DNA of 64,000 nt from Neodontobutis hainanensis (lineage: Eukaryota > Chordata > Actinopteri > Gobiiformes > Odontobutidae): NCBI GenBank assembly GCA_024349245.1, contig JALDNG010000464.1, forward strand, positions 155,866 to 219,865. Direction: 5' to 3'. Positions 1-12,900 of this stretch are shown here, piece by piece. Under the pieces are notes generated by a model. It searched no databases, had not been told where the DNA came from, and saw only the letters and a list, made by a program, of their open reading frames with translations. Within the stretch, counting starts at the first letter, position 1. Each line of letters begins with the position of its first letter. Made by a program: the position numbers and the translations under genes.

Positions 1-3000
1 CTCCATCACCTTCGGTTCAAAAGTAATGCCAGTTTTGTTTTTATATGCTTTAAAATGCTTTTCAGCTCGAGAGAAGGCCAGTTTTGACCTTTTCACACGA
101 AACACCTAAAACCTTGCCCAAACGACCCAGACACAAGCATTTCCACTGGGAACACATGACAGTGCCATTTAGAGCTCCAAAAGACCATGTTTTGGCCAAA
201 TGCAGCTGCTACATGGCTCTGCTCAGACACAGGCACAATACACTGGAATGTGGGTTCTATGCTTGAGAATTGCAAACTAACTAAAAGTCCAATTGCATTC
301 AAACCAGCTGTGCCTTGTAGGGCCAGGGCAAAGCTACACGAAGCACTTGGAATTTCCCCTCTATCACCTTCGGTTCAAAAGTAATGCCAGTTTTGTTTTT
401 ATTGCTTTAAAATGCTTTTCAGCTCGAGAGAAGGCCAGTTTTGACCTTTTCACACGAAACACCTAAAACCTTGCCCAAATGGCCCAGACACAAGCATTTC
501 CACTGGGAACACATGACAGTGCCATTTAGAGCTCCAAAAAACCATGTTTTGGCCAAATGCAGCTGCTACATGGCTCTGCTCAGACACAGGCACAATACAC
601 TGGAATAGGGGTTCTAAGCTTGAGTATTGCAAACTAACTAAAAGTCCAATTGGATTAAAACCAGCTGTGCCTTGTAGGGCCAGGGCCAAGCTACAAGAGG
701 CACTTGGAATTTCCCCTCCATCACCTTCAGTTCAAAAGTAATGCCAGTTTTGTTTTTATATGCTTTAAAATGCTTTTCAGCTCGAGAGAAGGCCAGTTTT
801 GACCTTTTCACACGAAACACCTAAAACCTTGCCCAAACGACCCAGACACAAGCATTTCCACTGGGAACACATGACAGTGCCATTTAGAGCTCCAAAAGAC
901 CATGTTTTGGCCAAATGCAGCTGCTACATGGCTCTGCTCAGACACAGGCACAATACACTGGAATGTGGGTTCTATGCTTGAGAATTGCAAACTAACTAAA
1001 AGTCCAATTAGATTCACACCAACTGTGCCTTGTAGGGCCAGGGCCAAGCTACAAGAGGCACTTGGAATTTCCCCTCCATCACCTTCGGTTCAAAAGTAAT
1101 GCCAGTTTTGTTTTTATTGCTTTAAAATGCTTTTCAGCTCGAGAGAAGGCCAGTTTTGAACTTTTTTTTACACGAAACACCTAAAACCTTGCCCAAACGG
1201 CCCAGACACAAGTTTCCACTGGGAACACATGACAGTGCCATTTAGAGCTCCAAAAGACCACGTTTTGGCCAAATGCAGCTGCTACATGGCTCTGCTCAGA
1301 CACAGGCACAATACACTGGAATGTGGGTTCTAAGCTTGAGTATTGCAAACTAACTAAAAGTCCAATTGCATTCAAACCAGCTGTGCCTTGTAGGGCCAGG
1401 GCCAAGCTACAAGAGGCACTTGGAATTTCCCCTCCATCACCTTCGGTTCAAAATTAATGCCAGTTTTGTTTTTATTGCTTTAAAATGCTTTTCAGCTCGA
1501 GAGAAGGCCATTTTTGACCTTTTCACACGAAACACCTAAAACCTTGCCCAAATGGCCCAGACACAAGCATTTCCACTGGGAACACATGACAGTGCCATTT
1601 AGAGCTCCAAAAGACCATGTTTTGGCCAAAAGCAGCTGCTACATGGCTCTGCTCAGACACAGGCACAATACACTGGAATGTGGGTTCTAAGCTTGAGTAT
1701 TGCAAACTAACTAAAAGTCCAATTGCATTCAAACCAGCTGTGTCTTGTAGGGCCAGGGCCAAGCTACCAGAAGCACTTGGAATTTCCTCCATCACCTTCG
1801 GTTCAAAAGTAATGCCAGTTTTGTTTTTATTGCTTTAAAATGCCTTTCAGCTCGAGAGAAGGCCAGTTTAGACCTTTTCACACAAAACACCTAAAACCTT
1901 GCCCAGACGGCCCAGACACAAGCATTTCCACTGGGAACACATGACAGTGCCATTTAGAGCTCCAAAAAACCATGTTTTGGCCAAATGCAGCTGCTACATG
2001 GCTCTGCTCAGACACAGGCACAATACACTGGAATATGGGTTCTAAGCTTGAGTATTGCAAACTAACTAAAAGTCCAATTGGATTAAAACCAGCTGTGCCT
2101 TGTAGGGCAAAGGCCAAGCTACAAGAGGCACTTGGAATTTCCCTCCATCACCTTCGGTTCAAAAGTAATGCCAGTTTTGTTTTTATATGCTTTAAAATGC
2201 TTTTCAGCTCGAGAGAAGGCCAGTTTTGACCTTTTCACGAAACACCTAAAACCTTGCCCAAACGACCCAGACACAAGCATTTCCACTGGGAACACATGAC
2301 AGTGCCATTTAGAGCTCCAAAAGACCATGTTTTGGCCAAATGCAGCTGCTACATGGCTCTGCTCAGACACAGGCACAATACACTGGAATGTGGGTTCTAT
2401 GCTTGAGAATTGCAAACTAACTAAAAGTCCAATTAGATTCACACCAACTGTGCCTTGTAGGGCCAGGGCCAAGCTACAAGAGGCACTTGGAATTTCCCCT
2501 CCATCACCTTCGGTTCAAAAGTAATGCCAGTTTTGTTTTTATTGCTTTAAAATGCTTTTCAGCTCGAGAGAAGGCCAGTTTTGAACTTTTTTTTACACGA
2601 AACACCTAAAACCTTGCCCAAACGGCCCAGACACAAGCATTTCCACTGGGAACACATGACAGTGCCATTTAGAGCTCCAAAAGACCACGTTTTGGCCAAA
2701 TGCAGCTGCTACATGGCTCTGCTCAGACACAGGCACAATACACTGGAATGTGGGTTCTAAGATTGAGTATTGAAAACTAACTAAAAGTCCAATTGCATTC
2801 AAACCAGCTGTGCCTTGTAGGGCCAGGGCAAAGCTACACGAAGCACTTGGAATTTCCCCTCTATCACCTTCGGTTCAAAAGTAATGCCAGTTTTGTTTTT
2901 ATTGCTTTAAAATGCTTTTCAGCTCGAGAGAAGGCCAGTTTTGACCTTTTCACACGAAACACCTAAAACCTTGCCCAAATGGCCCAGACACAAGCATTTC

Positions 3001-4286
3001 CACTGGGAACACATGACAGTGCCATTTAGAGCTCCAAAAGACCATGTTTTGGCCAAAAGCAGCTGCTACATGGCTCTGCTCAGACACAGGCACAATACAC
3101 TGGAATGTGGGTTCTAAGCTTGAGTATTGCAAACTAACTAAAAGTCCAATTGCATTCAAACCAGCTGTGTCTTGTAGGGCCAGGGCCAAGCTACCAGAAG
3201 CACTTGGAATTTCCCCTCCATCACCTTCGGTTCAAAAGTAATGCCAGTTTTGTTTTTATTGCTTTAAAATGCCTTTCAGCTCGAGAGAAGGCCAGTTTAG
3301 ACCTTTTCACACAAAACACCTAAAACCTTGCCCAGACGGCCCAGACACAAGCATTTCCACTGGGAACACATGACAGTGCCATTTAGAGCTCCAAAAAACC
3401 ATGTTTTGGCCAAATGCAGCTGCTACATGGCTCTGCTCAGACACAGGCACAATACACTGGAATAGGGGTTCTAAGCTTGAGTATTGCAAACTAACTAAAA
3501 GTCCAATTGGATTAAAACCAGCTGTGCCTTGTAGGGCCAGGGCCAAGCTACAAGAGGCACTTGGAATTTCCCCTCCATCACCTTCAGTTCAAAAGTAATG
3601 CCAGTTTTGTTTTTATATGCTTTAAAATGCTTTTCAGCTCGAGAGAAGGCCAGTTTTGACCTTTTCACGAAACACCTAAAACCTTGCCCAAACGACCCAG
3701 ACACAAGCATTTCCACTGGGAACACATGACAGTGCCATTTAGAGCTCCAAAAGACCATGTTTTGGCCAAATGCAGCTGCTACATGGCTCTGCTCAGACAC
3801 AGGCACAATACACTGGAATGTGGGTTCTATGCTTGAGAATTGCAAACTAACTAAAAGTCCAATTAGATTCACACCAACTGTGCCTTGTAGGGCCAGGGCC
3901 AAGCTACAAGAGGCACTTGGAATTTCCCCTCCATCACCTTCGGTTCAAAAGTAATGCCAGTTTTGTTTTTATTGCTTTAAAATGCTTTTCAGCTCGAGAG
4001 AAGGCCAGTTTTGAACTTTTTTTTACACGAAACACCTAAAACCTTGCCCAAACGGCCCAGACACAAGTTTCCACTGGGAACACATGACAGTGCCATTTAG
4101 AGCTCCAAAAGACCACGTTTTGGCCAAATGCAGCTGCTACATGGCTCTGCTCAGACACAGGCACAATACACTGGAATGTGGGTTCTAAGCTTGAGTATTG
4201 CAAACTAACTAAAAGTCCAATTGCATTCAAACCAGCTGTGCCTTGTAGGGCCAGGGCCAAGCTACAAGAGGCACTTGGAATTTCCC
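1..4286. repeat. Satellite sub-block A: four-monomer higher-order repeat (~1.43 kb)
   Basis: Diagnostic variants recur every four units. The unit with attagattcacacc is at 1006, 2431 and 3861. The unit with gaactttttttta is at 1157, 2582 and 4012. The unit with tgtcttgtagg is at 1740 and 3167. The unit with a doubled-A variant (ccaaaaaacc) is at 533, 1962 and 3392. Copies run approximately 716-2143, 2144-3571 and 3572 onward. The first part (1-715) is a rearranged copy containing a chimeric monomer. The first 110 or so bases of the unit at 4287 still match this block (ttcaaaattaatgcc at 1446 and 4304) before the monomer type changes. Confidence 0.9.
359..715. repeat. Chimeric satellite monomer
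   Basis: The first part of this unit matches the unit starting near 2869 (preceded by the rare cctctatcacc and carrying gcccaaatggccc), while the last part matches the unit starting near 3226 (ccaaaaaaccatg and gaataggggttc). The switch lies between the diagnostic positions at about 478 and 536. The preceding unit (1-358) is also mixed: its first half resembles the 716 unit and its end carries the rare gggcaaagctacacg otherwise seen only at 2823. This is what unequal crossing-over or conversion between out-of-register units would leave. Confidence 0.8.
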
Positions 4287-7200
4287 CTCCATCACCTTCG
4301 GTTCAAAATTAATGCCAGTTTTGTTTTTATTGCTTTAAAATGCTTTTCAGCTCGAGAGAAGGCCATTTTTGACCTTTTCACACGAAACACCTAAAACCTT
4401 GCCCAAAGGACCCAGACACAAGCATTTCCACTGGGAACACATCGCCGTGCCATTTAGAGCTCCAAAAGACCACGTTTTGGCCAAATGCTGCTGCTACATG
4501 GCTCTGCTCAGACACAGGCACAATACACTGGAATGTGGGTTCTAAGCTTGAGTATTGCAAACTAACTAAAAGTCCAATTGCATTCAAACCAGCTGTGCCT
4601 TGTAGGGCCAGGGCCAAGCTACAAGAGGCACTTGGAGTTTCCCCTCCATCACCTTCGGTTCAAAAGTAATGCCAGTTTTGTTTTTATTGCGTTAAAGTGC
4701 TTTTCAGCTCGAGAGAAGGCCATTTTTGACCTTTTCACACGAAACACCTAAAACCTTGCCCAAAGGACCCAGACACAAGCATTTCCACTGGGAACACATC
4801 GCCGTGCCATTTAGAGCTCCAAAAGACCACGTTTTGGCCAAATGCTGCTGCTACATGGCTCTGCTCAGACACAGGCACAATACACTGGAATGTGGGTTCT
4901 AAGCTTGAGTATTGCAAACTAACTAAAAGTCCAATTGCATTCAAACCAGCTGTGCCTTGTAGGGCCAGGGCCAAGCTACAAGAGGCACTTGGAGTTTCCC
5001 CTCCATCACCTTCGGTTCAAAAGTAATGCCAGTTTTGTTTTTATTGCGTTAAAGTGCTTTTCAGCTCGAGAGAAGGCCATTTTTGACCTTTTCACACGAA
5101 ACACCTAAAACCTTGCCCAAAGGGCCCTGACACAAGCATTTCCACTGGGAACACATGCCAGTGCCATTTAGAGCTCCAAAAGACCACGTTTTGGCCAAAT
5201 GCAGCTGCTACATGGCTCTGCTCAGACACAGGCACAATACACTGGAATGTGGGTTCTAAGATTGAGTATTGAAAACTAACTAAAAGTCCAATTGCATTCA
5301 AACCAGCTGTGCCTTGTAGGGCCAGGGCCAAGCTACAAGAGGCACTTGGAATTTCCCCTCCATCACCTTCGGTTCAAAAGTAATGCCAGTTTTGTTTTTA
5401 TTGCTTTAAAATGCTTTTAAGCTCGAGAGAAGGCCATTTTTGACCTTTTCACACGAAACACCTAAAACCTTGCCCAAAGGGCCAAGACACAAGCATTTCC
5501 ACTAGGAACACATGACAGTGCCATTTAGAGCTCCAAAAGACCACGTTTTGGCCAAATGCAGCTGCTACATGGCTCTGCTCAGACACAGGCACAATACACT
5601 GGAATGTGGGTTCTAAGCTTGAGTATTGCAAACTAACTAAAAGTCCAATTGCATTCAAACCAGCTGTGCCTTGTAGGGCCAGGGCCAAGCTACAAGAGGC
5701 ACTTGGAATTTCCCCTCCATCACCTTCGGTTCAAAAGTAATGCCAGTTTTGTTTTTATTGCTTTAAAATGCTTTTCAGCTCGAGAGAAGGCCATTTTTGA
5801 CCTTTTCACACGAAACACCTAAAACCTTGCCCAAAGGGCCCAGACACAAGCATTTCCACTAGGAACACATGACAGTGCCATTTAGAGCTCCAAAAGACCA
5901 CGTTTTGGCCAAATGCAGCTGCTACATGGCTCTGCTCAGACACAGGCACAATACACTGGAATGTGGGTTCTAAGCTTGAGTATTGCAAACTAACTAAAAG
6001 TCCAATTGCATTCAAACCAGCTGTGCCTTGTAGGGCCAAGCTACAAGAGGCACTTGGAATTTCCCCTCCATCACCTTCGGTTCAAAAGTAATGCCAGTTT
6101 TGTTTTTATTGCTTTAAAATGCTTTTCAGCTCGAGAGAAGGCCTTTTTTGACCTTTTCACACGAAACACCTAAAACCTTGCCCAAAGGGCCCAGACAGAA
6201 GCATTTCCAGTGGGAACACATGACAGTGCCATTTAGAGCTCCAAAAGACCAGGTTTTGGCCAAATGCAGCTGCTACATGGCTCTGCTCAGACACAGGCAC
6301 AATACACTGGAATGTGGGTTCTAAGCTTGAGTATTGCAAACTAACTAAAAGTCCAATTGCATACAAACCAGCTGTGCCTTGTAGGGCCAGGGCCAAGCTA
6401 CAAGAGGCACTTGGAATTTCCCCTCCATCACCTTCGGTTCAAAAGTAATGCCAGTTTTGTTTTTATTGCTTTAAAATGCTTTTCAGCTCGAGAGAAGGCC
6501 ATTTTTGACCTTTTCACAGGAAACACCTAAAACCTTGCCCAAAGGGCCCAGACACAAGCATTTCCACTGGGAACACATGACAGTGCTATTTAGAGCTCCA
6601 AAAGACCAGGTTTTGGCCAAATGCAGCTGCTACATGGCTCTGCTGAGACACAGGCACAATACACTGGAATGTGGGTTCTAAGCTTGAGTATTGCAAACTA
6701 ACTAAAAGTCCAATTGCATTCAAACCAGCTGTGCCTTGTAGGGCCAGGGCCAAGCTACAAGAGGCACTTGGAATTTCCCCTCCATCACCTTCGGTTCAAA
6801 AGTAATGCCAGTTTTGTTTTTATTGCTTTAAAATGCTTTTCAGCTCGAGAGAAGGCCATTTTTGACCTTTTCACACGAAACACCTAAAACCTTGCCCAAA
6901 CAGCCCAGACACAAGCATTTCCACTGGGAACACATGACAGTGCCATTTAGAGCTCCAAAAGACCATGTTTTGGCCAAATGCAGCTGCTACATGGCTCTGC
7001 TCAGACGCAGGCACAATACACTGGAATGTGGGTTCTAAGCTTGAGTATTGCAAACTAACTAAAAGTCCAATTGCATTCAAACCAGCTGTGCCTTGTAGGG
7101 CTAGGGCCAAGCTACAAGAGGCACTTGGAATTTCCCCTCCATCACCTTCGGTTCAAAAGTAATGCCAGTTTTGTTTTTATTGCTTTAAAATGCTTTTCAG

Positions 7201-9999
7201 CTCGAGAGAAGGCCATTTTTGAACTTTTTTTTACACGAAACACCTAAAACCTTGCCCAAAGGGCCCAGACATAAGCATTTCCACTGGGAACACATGACAG
7301 TGCCATTTAGAGCTCCAAAAGACCATGTTTTGGGCAAATGCAGCTGCTACATGGCTCTGCTCAGACAGAGGCACAATACACTAGAATGTGGGTTCTAAGC
7401 TTGAGAATTGCAAACTAACTAAAAGTCCAATTGGATTCAAACCAGCTGTGCCTTGTAGGGCCAGGGCCAAGCTACAAGAGGCACTTGGAATTTCCCCTCC
7501 ATCACCTTCGGTTCAAAAGTAATGCCAGTTTTGTTTTTATTGCTTTAAAATGCTTTTCAGCTTGAGAGAAGGCCATTTTTGACCTTTTCACACGAAACAC
7601 CTAAAACCTTGCCCAAAGGGCCCAGACACAAGCATTTCCACTGGGAACACATGACAGTGCCATTTAGAGCTCCAAAAGACCAGGTTTTGGCCAAATGCAG
7701 CTGCTACATGGCTCTTGTCAGACACAGGCACAATACACTGGAATGTGGGTTCTAAGCTTGAGTATTGCAAACTAACTAAAAGTCCAATTGCATTCAAACC
7801 AGCTGTGCCTTGTAGGGCCAGGGCCAAGCTACAAGAGGCACTTGGAATTTCCCCTCCATCACCTTCGGTTCAAAAGTAATGCCAGTTTTGTTTTTATTGC
7901 TTTAAAATGCTTTTCAGCTCGAGAGAAGGCCTTTTTTGACCTTTTCACACGAAACACCTAAAACCTTGCCCAAAGGGCCCAGACAGAAGCATTTCCAGTG
8001 GGAACACATGACAGTGCCATTTAGAGCTCCAAAAGACCAGGTTTTGGCCAAATGCAGCTGCTACATGGCTCTGCTCAGACACAGGCACAATACACTGGAA
8101 TGTGGGTTCTAAGCTTGAGTATTGCAAACTAACTAAAAGTCCAATTGCATACAAACCAGCTGTGCCTTGTAGGGCCAGGGCCAAGCTACAAGAGGCACTT
8201 GGAATTTCCCCTCCATCACCTTCGGTTCAAAAGTAATGCCAGTTTTGTTTTTATTGCTTTAAAATGCTTTTCAGCTCGAGAGAAGGCCATTTTTTAACCT
8301 TTTCACACGAAACACCTAAAACCTTGCCCAAACAGCCCAGACACGAGCATTTCCACTGGGAACACATGGCAGTGCCATTTAGAGCTCCAAAAGACCAGGT
8401 TTTGGCCAAATGCAGCTGCTACATGGCTCTGCTCAGACACAGGCACAATACACTGGAATGTGGGTTCTAAGCTTGAGTATTGCAAACTAACTAAAAGTCC
8501 AATTGCATTCAAACCAGCTGTGCCTTGTAGGGCCAGGGCCAAGCTACAAGAGGCACTTGGAATTTCCCCTCCATCACCTTCGGTTCAAAAGTAATGCCAG
8601 TTTTGTTTTTATTGCTTTAAAATGCTTTTCAGCTCGAGAGAAGGCCATTTTTGACCTTTTCACACGAAACACCTAAAACCTTGTCCAAAGGGCCCAGACA
8701 CAAGCATTTCCACTGGGAACACATGGCAGTGCCATTTAGAGCTCCAAAAGACCACGTTTTGGCCAAATGCAGCTGCTACATGGCTCTGCTCAGACACAGG
8801 CACAATACACTGTAATGTGGGTTCTAAGCTTGAGTATTGCAAACTAACTAAAAGTCCAATTGCATTCAAACCAGCTGTGCCTTGTAGGGCTAGGGCCAAG
8901 CTAAAAGAGGCACTTGGAATTTCCCCTCCATCACCTTCGGTTCAAAAGTAATGCCAGTTTTGTTTTTATTGCTTTAAAATGCTTTTCAGCTCGAGAGAAG
9001 GCCATTTTTGACCTTTTCACACGAAACACCTAAAGCCTTGCCCAAACAGCCCAGACACAAGCATTTCCACTGGGAACACATGACAGTGCCATTTAGAGCT
9101 CCAAAAGACCATGTTTTGGCCAAATGCAGCTGCTACATGGCTCTGCTCAGACACAGGCACAATACACTGGAATGTGGGTTCTATGCTTTAGTATTACAAA
9201 TTCACTAAAAGTCCAATTGCATTCAAACCAGCTGTGCCTTTTAGGGCCAGGACCAAGCTACAAGAGGCACTTGGAATTTCCCCTCCATGACCTTTGGTTC
9301 AAAAGTAATGCCAGTTTTGTTTTTATTGCTTTAAAATGCTTTTCAGCTCGAGAGAAGGCCAGTTTCGAACTTTCTTTTACACGAAACACCTAAAAACTTG
9401 TCCAAAGGGCCCAGACACAAGCATTTCCACTGGGAACACATGACAGTGCCATTTAGAGCTCCAAAAGACCATGTTTTGGGCAAATGCAGCTGCTACATGG
9501 CTCTGCTCAGACACAGGCACAATACAGTGGAATGTGGGTTCTAAGCTTGAGAATTGCAAACTAACTAAAAGTCCAATTGGATTCAAACCAGCTGTGCCTT
9601 GTAGGGCCAGGGCCAAGCTACAAGAGGCACTTGGAATTTCCCCTCCATCACCTTCGGTTCAAAAGTAATGCCAGTTTTGTTTTTATTGCTTTAAAATGCT
9701 TTTCAGCTTGAGAGAAGGCCTTTTTTGACCTTTTCACACGAAACACCTAAAACCTTGCCCAAAGGGCCCAGACACAAGCATTTCCAGTGGGAACACATGA
9801 CAGTGCCATTTAGAGCTCCAAAAGACCAGGTTTTGGCCAAATGCAGCTGCTACATGGCTCTACTCAGACACAGGCACAATACACTGGAATGTGGGTTCTA
9901 AGCTTGAGTATTGCAAACTAACTAAAAGTCCAATTGCATACAAACCAGCTGTGCCTTGTAGGGCCAGGGCCAAGCTACAAGAGGCACTTGGAATTTCCC
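4287..9999. repeat. Satellite sub-block B: mixed monomers with local duplications
   Basis: Sixteen units without one dominant higher-order period. Two adjacent units (about 4380-5090) are near-identical and share the rare combination atcgccgtgcc, gctgctgctac and gcgttaaagtgc, a one-unit tandem duplication. The unit at about 6150-6400 (gacagaagc, ttccagtggg, gcatacaaacc) recurs at about 7940-8190, 1,788 bp or five units away, and a third relative lies at 9720-9980. Units with the ctatgctttag class, which lose the HindIII site, begin to appear at 9181. Confidence 0.85.
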
Positions 10000-12900
10000 C
10001 TCCATCACCTTCGGTTCAAAAGTAATGCCAGTTTTGTTTTTATTGCTTTAAAATGCTTTTCAGCTCGAGAGAAGGCCATTTTTAACCTTTTCACACGAAA
10101 CACCTAAAACCTTGCCCAAACAGCCCAGACACAAGCATTTCCACTGGGAACACATGGCAGTGCCATTTAGAGCTCCAAAAGACCATGTTTTGGCCAAATG
10201 CAGCTGCTACATGGCTCTGCTCAGACACAGGCACAATACACTGGAATGTGGGTTCTATGCTTTAGTATTACAAATTCACTAAAAGTCCAATTGCATTCAA
10301 ACCAGCTGTGCCTTTTAGGGCCAGGGCCAAGCTACAAGAGGCACTTGGAATTTCCCTCCATGACCTTTGGTTCAAAAGTAATGCCAGTTTTGTTTTTATT
10401 GCTTTAAAATGCTTTTCAGCTCGAGAGAAGGCCATTTTTTAACCTTTTCACACGAAACACCTAAAACCTTGCCCAAACAGCCCAGACACGAGCATTTCCA
10501 CTGGGAACACATGGCAGTGCCATTTGAGCTCCAAAAGACCAGGTTTTGGCCAAATGCAGCTGCTACATGGCTCTGCTCAGACACAGGCACAATACACTGG
10601 AATGTGGGTACTAAGCTTGAGTATTGCAAACTAACTAAAAGTCCAATTGCATTCAAACCAGCTGTGCCTTGTAGGGCCAGGGCCAAGCTACAAGAGGCAC
10701 TTGGAATTTCCTCCATCACCTTCGGTTCAAAAGTAATGCCAGTTTTGTTTTTATTGCTTTAAAATGCTTTTCAGCTCGAGAGAAGGCCATTTTTGACCTT
10801 TTCACACGAAACACCTAAAACCTTGCCCAAACAGCTCAGACACAAGCATTTCCACTGGGAACACATGACAGTGCCATTTAGAGCTCCAAAAGACCATGTT
10901 TTGGCCAAATGCAGCTGCTACATGGCTCTGCTCAGACGCAGGCACAATACACTGGAATGTGGGTTCTAAGCTTGAGTATTGCAAACTAACTAAAAGTCCA
11001 ATTGCATTCAAACCAGCTGTGACTTGTAGGGCTAGGGCCAAGCTACAAGAGGCACTTGGAATTTCCCCTCCATCACCTTCGATTCAAAAGTAATGCCAGT
11101 TTTGTTTTTATTGCTTTAAAATGCTTTTCAGCTCGAGAGAAGGCCATTTTTGACCTTTTCACACGAAACACCTAAAACCTTGCCCAAAGGGCCCAGACAC
11201 AAGCATTTCCACTGTTAACACATGGCAGTGCCATTTAGAGCTCCAAAAGTCCACGTTTTGGCCAAATGCAGCTGCTACATGGCTCTGCTCAGACACAGGC
11301 ACAATACACTGGAAAGTGGGTTCTAAGCTTGAGTATTGCAAACTAACTAAAAGTCCAATTGCATTCAAACCAGCTGTGCCTTGTAGGGCTAGGGCCAAGC
11401 TAAAAGAGGCACTTGGAATTTCCCCTCCATCACCTTCGGTTCAAAAGTAATGCCAGTTTTGTTTTTATTGCTTTAAAATGCTTTTCAGCTCGAGAGAAGG
11501 CCAGTTTCGAGCTTTTTTTTACACGAAACACCTAAAACCTTGCCCAAAGGGCCCAGACACAAGCATTTCCACTGGGAACACATGACAGTGCCATTTAGAG
11601 CTCCAAAAGACCATGTTTTGGGCAAATGCAGCTGCTACATGGCTCTGCTCAGACACAGGCACAATACAGTGGAATGTGGGTTCTAAGCTTGAGAATTGCA
11701 AACTAACTAAAAGTCCAATTGGATTCAAACCAGCTGTGCCTTGTAGGGCCAGGGCCAAGCTACAAGAGGCACTTGGAATTTCCCCTCCATCACCTTCGGT
11801 TCAAAAGTAATGCCAGTTTTGTTTTTATTGCTTTAAAATGCTTTTCAGCTCGAGAGAAGGCCAGTTTTGAACTTTTTTTTTACACAAAACACCTAAAACC
11901 TTTCCCAAATGGCCCAGACACAAGCATTTCCACAGGGAACACATGACAGTGCCATTTAGGGCTCCAAAAGACCATTTTTTGGCCAAATGCAGCTGCTACA
12001 TGGCTCTGCTCAGACACAGGCACAATACACTGGAATGTGGGTTCTAAGCTTGAGAATTGCAAACTAACTAAAAGTCCAATTGGATTCAAACCAGCTGTGC
12101 CTTGTAGGGTTAGGGCCAAGCTACAAGAGGCACTTAGAATTTCCCTCCATCACCTTCGGTTCAAAAGTAATGCCAGTTTTGTTTTTATTGCTTTAAAATG
12201 CTTTTCAGCTCGAGAGAAGGCCATTTTGACCTTTTCACACGAAACACCTAAAACCTTGCCCAAAGGGCCAAGACACAAGCATTTCCACTGGGAACACATG
12301 GCAGTGCCATTTAGAGCTCCAAAAGACCACGTTTTGGCCAAATGCTGCTGCTACATGGCTCTGCTCAGAGACAGGCACAATACACTGGAATGTGGGTTCT
12401 AAGCTTGAGTATTGCAAACTAACTAAAAGTCCAATTGCATTCAAACCAGCTGTGCCTTGTAGGGCCAAGGCCAAGCTACAAGAGGCACTAGGAATATCCC
12501 CTCCATCACCTTCGGTTCAAAAGTAATTCCAGTTTTGCTTTTATTGCTTTAAAATGCTTTTCAGCTCGAGAGAAGGCCAGTTTTGAACTTTTTTTTACAT
12601 GAAACACCTAAAACCTTGCCCAAACGGCCCAGACACAAGCATTTCCACTGGGAACACATGACAGTGCCATTTAGAGCTCCAAAAGGCCATGTTTTGGCCA
12701 AATGCAGCTGCTACATGGCTCTGCTCAGACACAGGCACAATACACTGGAATGTGGGTTCTAAGCTTGAGTATTGCAAACTAACCAAAAGTCCAATTGCAT
12801 TCAAACCAGCTGTGCCTTGTAGGGCCAGGGCCAAGCTACAAGAGGCACTTGGAATTTCCCCTCCATCACCTTCGGTTCAAAAGTAATGCCAGTTTTGTTT

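Noticed and set aside
1080..1100. CENP-B box at ccttcggttcaaaag
   Set aside because: It has TTCG and the spaced A but lacks the required CGGG half, so it does not meet the core consensus.
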